This document shows positions 61,423 through 64,000 of a stretch of DNA of 64,000 bases, piece after piece. The stretch lies in the NCBI RefSeq assembly GCF_000200735.1, contig NC_014970.1:186001-250000 (forward strand). Direction: 5' to 3'. The notes beneath the pieces were generated by a model. The model had not been told where the DNA came from. It did no database searches and worked only from the letters and a program-made list of their open reading frames with translations. The stretch is from Mycoplasma haemofelis str. Langford 1 (lineage in GTDB: Bacteria > Bacillota_I > Bacilli_A > Mycoplasmatales > Mycoplasmoidaceae). The translations under genes and the position numbers were made by a program. Each line of letters begins with the position of its first letter. The first letter of the stretch is position 1.

Positions 61423-62096
61423 TGTTGAAAGGGGTGGCTGGAGTATTGGGGGCAGGTGCTGTCGCCACCGGAGGAGCTTTAGCTTATAAAGGACTATCTA
61501 AACCCACAACCCATTCCGTTAAGGATTTACTATCCATTAAGAATCCTGAGAAGAGGTTAATTTCAAAGTCTCTTGGGGGATCTTCTGAAGAGTGGAAAGC
61601 AGCTTGGAAGTTGTATGCCCTTGATTACAAGAATAATGATAAGAACCCCTTCTCTTTAACTACCGAAAAACCAACTACAGATCCAGACGGCAAACAGGAG
61701 GCTCCCTCTGAATTTATAGATAAGTGTGTTTCCTTATCTGGAGGGCAAGTTGTCGATGAGAAGGATAATAGTTATCAGGATGTTCTTAAATATTGCACTA
61801 GAGCTACATTAATCAAAGATCTAATCTCAGAGAATCACCCTAACAGGAAAATACTTTCTAATACTGGATCAGAAGACGCTGAAGGTTGAAAGGCCGCATG
61901 ATCTCGATATAAACAGAGAAATCCTCAACCTAAGGCGCAAAACAACGATGAGTGGAAGCTTTCCGATTGAGCTACCCACAATACTGATGATGCACCTAAT
62001 GGTCTTAAGACTAAGTGCGGTGAGAAGATTAAATTAGAGATATTTGACACAAATCACAAGGACTATAAAGATACCGTTGATTGGTGTACTAACTAG
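61422..62096 (+). CDS. Right-array paralog, head C, tail WCT (224 aa)
   Basis: It starts M-L-K-G-V-A-G-V-L-G-A-G-A-V-A-T-G-G. It is closest to the gene at 55998 in the middle block: N-P-F-S-L-T, K-C-V-S-L...K-Y-C-T-R-A-T-L and I-S-E-N-H-P-N-R-K. The second pair is K-C-G-E-K...D-W-C-T-N. K-D-L-I replaces the usual S-D-L-I of WCT genes. The next gene is head A. Confidence 0.9.
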
Positions 62097-62098
62097 AG

Positions 62099-62791
62099 AT
62101 GTCTGTTTCTTTACCAGCTAAAGTAGCGCTTGGAACATTAGCTGGAGGTGCTACCGTTACTGGTGGAGCTCTTGCTTATAGAGAGATCTCTAAGGAATCC
62201 CCTAAAACCAAGAGACCCATTCGGGAGCTGATTGCGAATCTTAAAAAGGATAAGAGGCTCATTTCTAAGTCTGAAGCTGGAGACTCTAAGGAGTGACAAG
62301 AAGCTTGGAAGCTATATAAAGGAGATCATCAAAATTCAGAAAGCAATCCATTTTCTATTTCCTCCGAGAAATTAAAGGATTCTGCATCTGATCAAAATGC
62401 CCCTTCTGAGTTTATGAGTAAGTGTGAGTCCCTTTCTAGTGAAGAGGTTCTAGATGAGAAGGATAGTAAGTATCAAGATGTACTTAAGTATTGCACCAGA
62501 AATACTTTGGTGCAGGATCTAGTTTTAGAATCCGGAAGAAATTTAATTAATGAAACTAGCGGTAACTGAAGTGAAAGTTGAAAGAGTTACAGAGCTGCTA
62601 ATTCTGGGAAAGGGAATAATCAAGATACTTGGAAATTAAGCGATTGAGAGTCCAAGAAGAATGACGACTCTACCATCTCAGATAATCTCAAAGTTAAATG
62701 TAAAGAGAAGTTGGGAGAGACATCCGGAGTTAAGTCTGTTCAGGATTTTCAAGATGTTGTGAATTGATGCTCTGAACCTAGACCAAAATAA
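62099..62791 (+). CDS. Right-array paralog, head A, tail WCS (230 aa)
   Basis: The head is M-S-V-S-L-P-A-K-V-A-L-G-T-L-A-G-G, nearly the same as at 48738 and 63496. Cys pairs are K-C-E-S-L...K-Y-C-T-R-N-T-L and K-C-K-E-K...N-W-C-S-E-P-R-P-K. The last has an unusual basic-Pro extension. The middle motif is Q-D-L-V-L-E-S-G-R-N. The following gene is head B and begins directly after the stop. Confidence 0.9.
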
Positions 62792-63493
62792 ATGTCCACT
62801 TCTTTATTAACTAAAACCGCTTTAGGAGTATTGGGGGCAGGTACTGCTACCGGAGGAGCTATTTACTTTGGTACAGACTTAATTGGTAAGGAGGATGTTA
62901 AGACAACTACTCCTATTAAGGAGTTATTAAAGAGCGTTAATCCCCATAAGAGATTGATTTCAAAATCGGAAAAAGGAGATTCTCAGGAATGGAAAGCGGC
63001 CTGAAAGGCTTACAAAGGTAAATACAAGGATCAAGATAGTAATCCTTTCTCTTTATCAAAAGAGAAGTTGAAGTCTTCTGAAGGTGAGGATAACGCCCCC
63101 CCCGAATTCATGAGTCAATGCTCTTCTATGTCTGGAGAGAAGGTGGTTGATGGTAGTGATACTAAGTATCAAACTGTTTTAAGTTACTGCACTAGAGATG
63201 CATTAATTAGTGATTTGATAACTGAGAAGAATCCAAAGAAAGCTTTGCTATCTGAATCCTCAGATGAATCGGGAAAGTGGAAAGCATCTTGACAAGCATA
63301 TCAGGCCGCAAATACTGAAAAGATTCAGAGCAAGGATAAGTGAGGTTTGAGTGATTGAGGAACTAATAATTCATCCTCCGATGCCCCAGAGTCCTTCAAG
63401 AAGGAATGTAAAAAGAGATATGAATCCAAAACAGAAACGGCTTCCCAAGATGAATACTTGAATGTGTTAAATTGATGCACTAAGACTCTCTAG
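62792..63493 (+). CDS. Right-array paralog, head B, tail WCT (233 aa)
   Basis: It begins M-S-T-S-L-L-T-K-T-A-L-G-V-L-G-A-G, then I-Y-F-G-T-D-L-I-G and P-H-K-R-L-I-S-K. After the head it switches to the N-P-F-S-L-S segment normally seen with A heads, so it is a B/A hybrid. Cys pairs are Q-C-S-S-M...S-Y-C-T-R-D-A-L-I and E-C-K-K-R...N-W-C-T-K-T-L. The middle motif is S-D-L-I-T-E-K-N-P-K-K. Confidence 0.9.
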
Positions 63494-63495
63494 TT

Positions 63496-64000
63496 ATGTC
63501 TGTTTCCTTACCTGCTAAATTAGCGCTTGGGACATTGGCTGGTGGAGCTACCGCTGCGGGGGGCGCCTTAGCTTATAAAGAGATTTCTAAACCTAAGGTC
63601 AAGGAGAAGAAGTCAATTGTCACTCTTATTAAGGATTCGCGTAAAGATAAGAGGTTAATGACAAAGAGTAATGGTGGTTCTGAAGATCATTGGAAGAAAG
63701 GCTGGAAGGCTTATTTAGATTCTAAGAGGAATATTTGGGGATTATCAGAATGAAAGGATTCTCCAGTGGATACAGATCCTGCTCCAACTTCCTTTATGAA
63801 TAAGTGTGAATCTGTTTCTCGGGAGGAAGTTGTTGATGAGAGTGATGAACGGTATGTGGCTATCCTTAATTATTGCACACGTGATACTTTAGTTAGTGAT
63901 TTGATAAGTGAAACTAAAGGAAAGACTTTATTAGTTAAAGATACCAATAACCCTTCTACCAATTCAGATTGATTGAAGGTCTGAGGCGATTATAAAACTA
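63496..64000 (+). CDS. Right-array paralog, head A, cut by window end
   Basis: About 168 codons are visible. The head is M-S-V-S-L-P-A-K-L-A-L-G-T-L-A-G-G, followed by the short N-I-W-G-L-S-E-W-K segment. The first Cys pair is K-C-E-S-V...N-Y-C-T-R-D-T-L. The middle motif S-D-L-I-S-E-T-K-G-K-T-L-L-V-K is the KYCT kind. By the array rule its unseen tail should be K-Y-C-T-K and the next gene should have a C head. Confidence 0.9.

Overview
The window reads as a piece of a hemotropic mycoplasma (Mollicutes, haemofelis-like hemoplasma) chromosome. In-frame TGA is read as Trp throughout, for example in pgk, ileS, sufS and nfo, and a tRNA-Trp with anticodon UCA is present. Genes are packed end to end, and most of the DNA is long tandem arrays of small paralogous proteins flanking a short block of housekeeping genes. 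The species cannot be fixed from sequence alone.

Layout. (1) 1-18149: an array of about 28 paralogs of 180-220 aa, nearly all on the minus strand, with a small plus-strand island at 3298-5750 and a few unrelated small genes (15980-16357, 10817-11079). (2) 18155-27766: a half-size type I HsdS, a basic protein, a YqaJ/lambda-exonuclease-like nuclease, a DHH phosphoesterase, tRNA-Ser and tRNA-Trp, a Na+/Ca2+-type exchanger, ileS, gmk, a HAD hydrolase, an NADPH:FMN reductase-like protein and deoD. (3) 27782-36732: three tandem, very large (977-1001 aa) paralogous proteins with signal peptides and in-frame short tandem repeats. (4) 36703-39555: a C39-peptidase ABC exporter with a small membrane partner on the minus strand, a divergent 101-aa gene, and a 50-residue protein with 18 cysteines. 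(5) 39624-47964: a sufU-like gene, nfo, eight tRNAs, rpmG, sufS, gap, pgk, rpmA, rplK, rplA and an unknown membrane protein. (6) 48033-64000: 24 plus-strand tandem paralogs of about 220-230 aa, the last one cut by the window edge.

Two patterns stand out. First, nearly all array proteins on both strands share one plan: a Gly-rich hydrophobic N-terminus followed by two Cys pairs. Each pair is spaced about 20-27 residues apart, most often 23, and the second Cys usually follows an aromatic residue. Second, in the right-hand array three head types (A: M-S-x-[SP]-x-P-A-K; B: ...G-x-x-Y-F-G-x-D-L; C: M-[LW]-K-x-x-A-G) and three tail types (WCS, WCT, KYCT) occur. In 20 of 22 testable junctions the tail of one gene predicts the head of the next gene (WCS to B, WCT to A, KYCT to C). 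The linked block therefore runs from the middle of one gene into the start of the next, pointing to recombination inside genes. Frameshifted, truncated and partly converted copies support active shuffling.

The housekeeping genes give ordinary functions: glycolysis (gap, pgk), translation (ileS, rpmA, rplK, rplA, rpmG, tRNAs), nucleotide recycling (gmk, deoD), base-excision repair (nfo) and minimal Fe-S assembly (sufS with a SufU-like scaffold). All functional statements are family recognition by eye; no database search was made.
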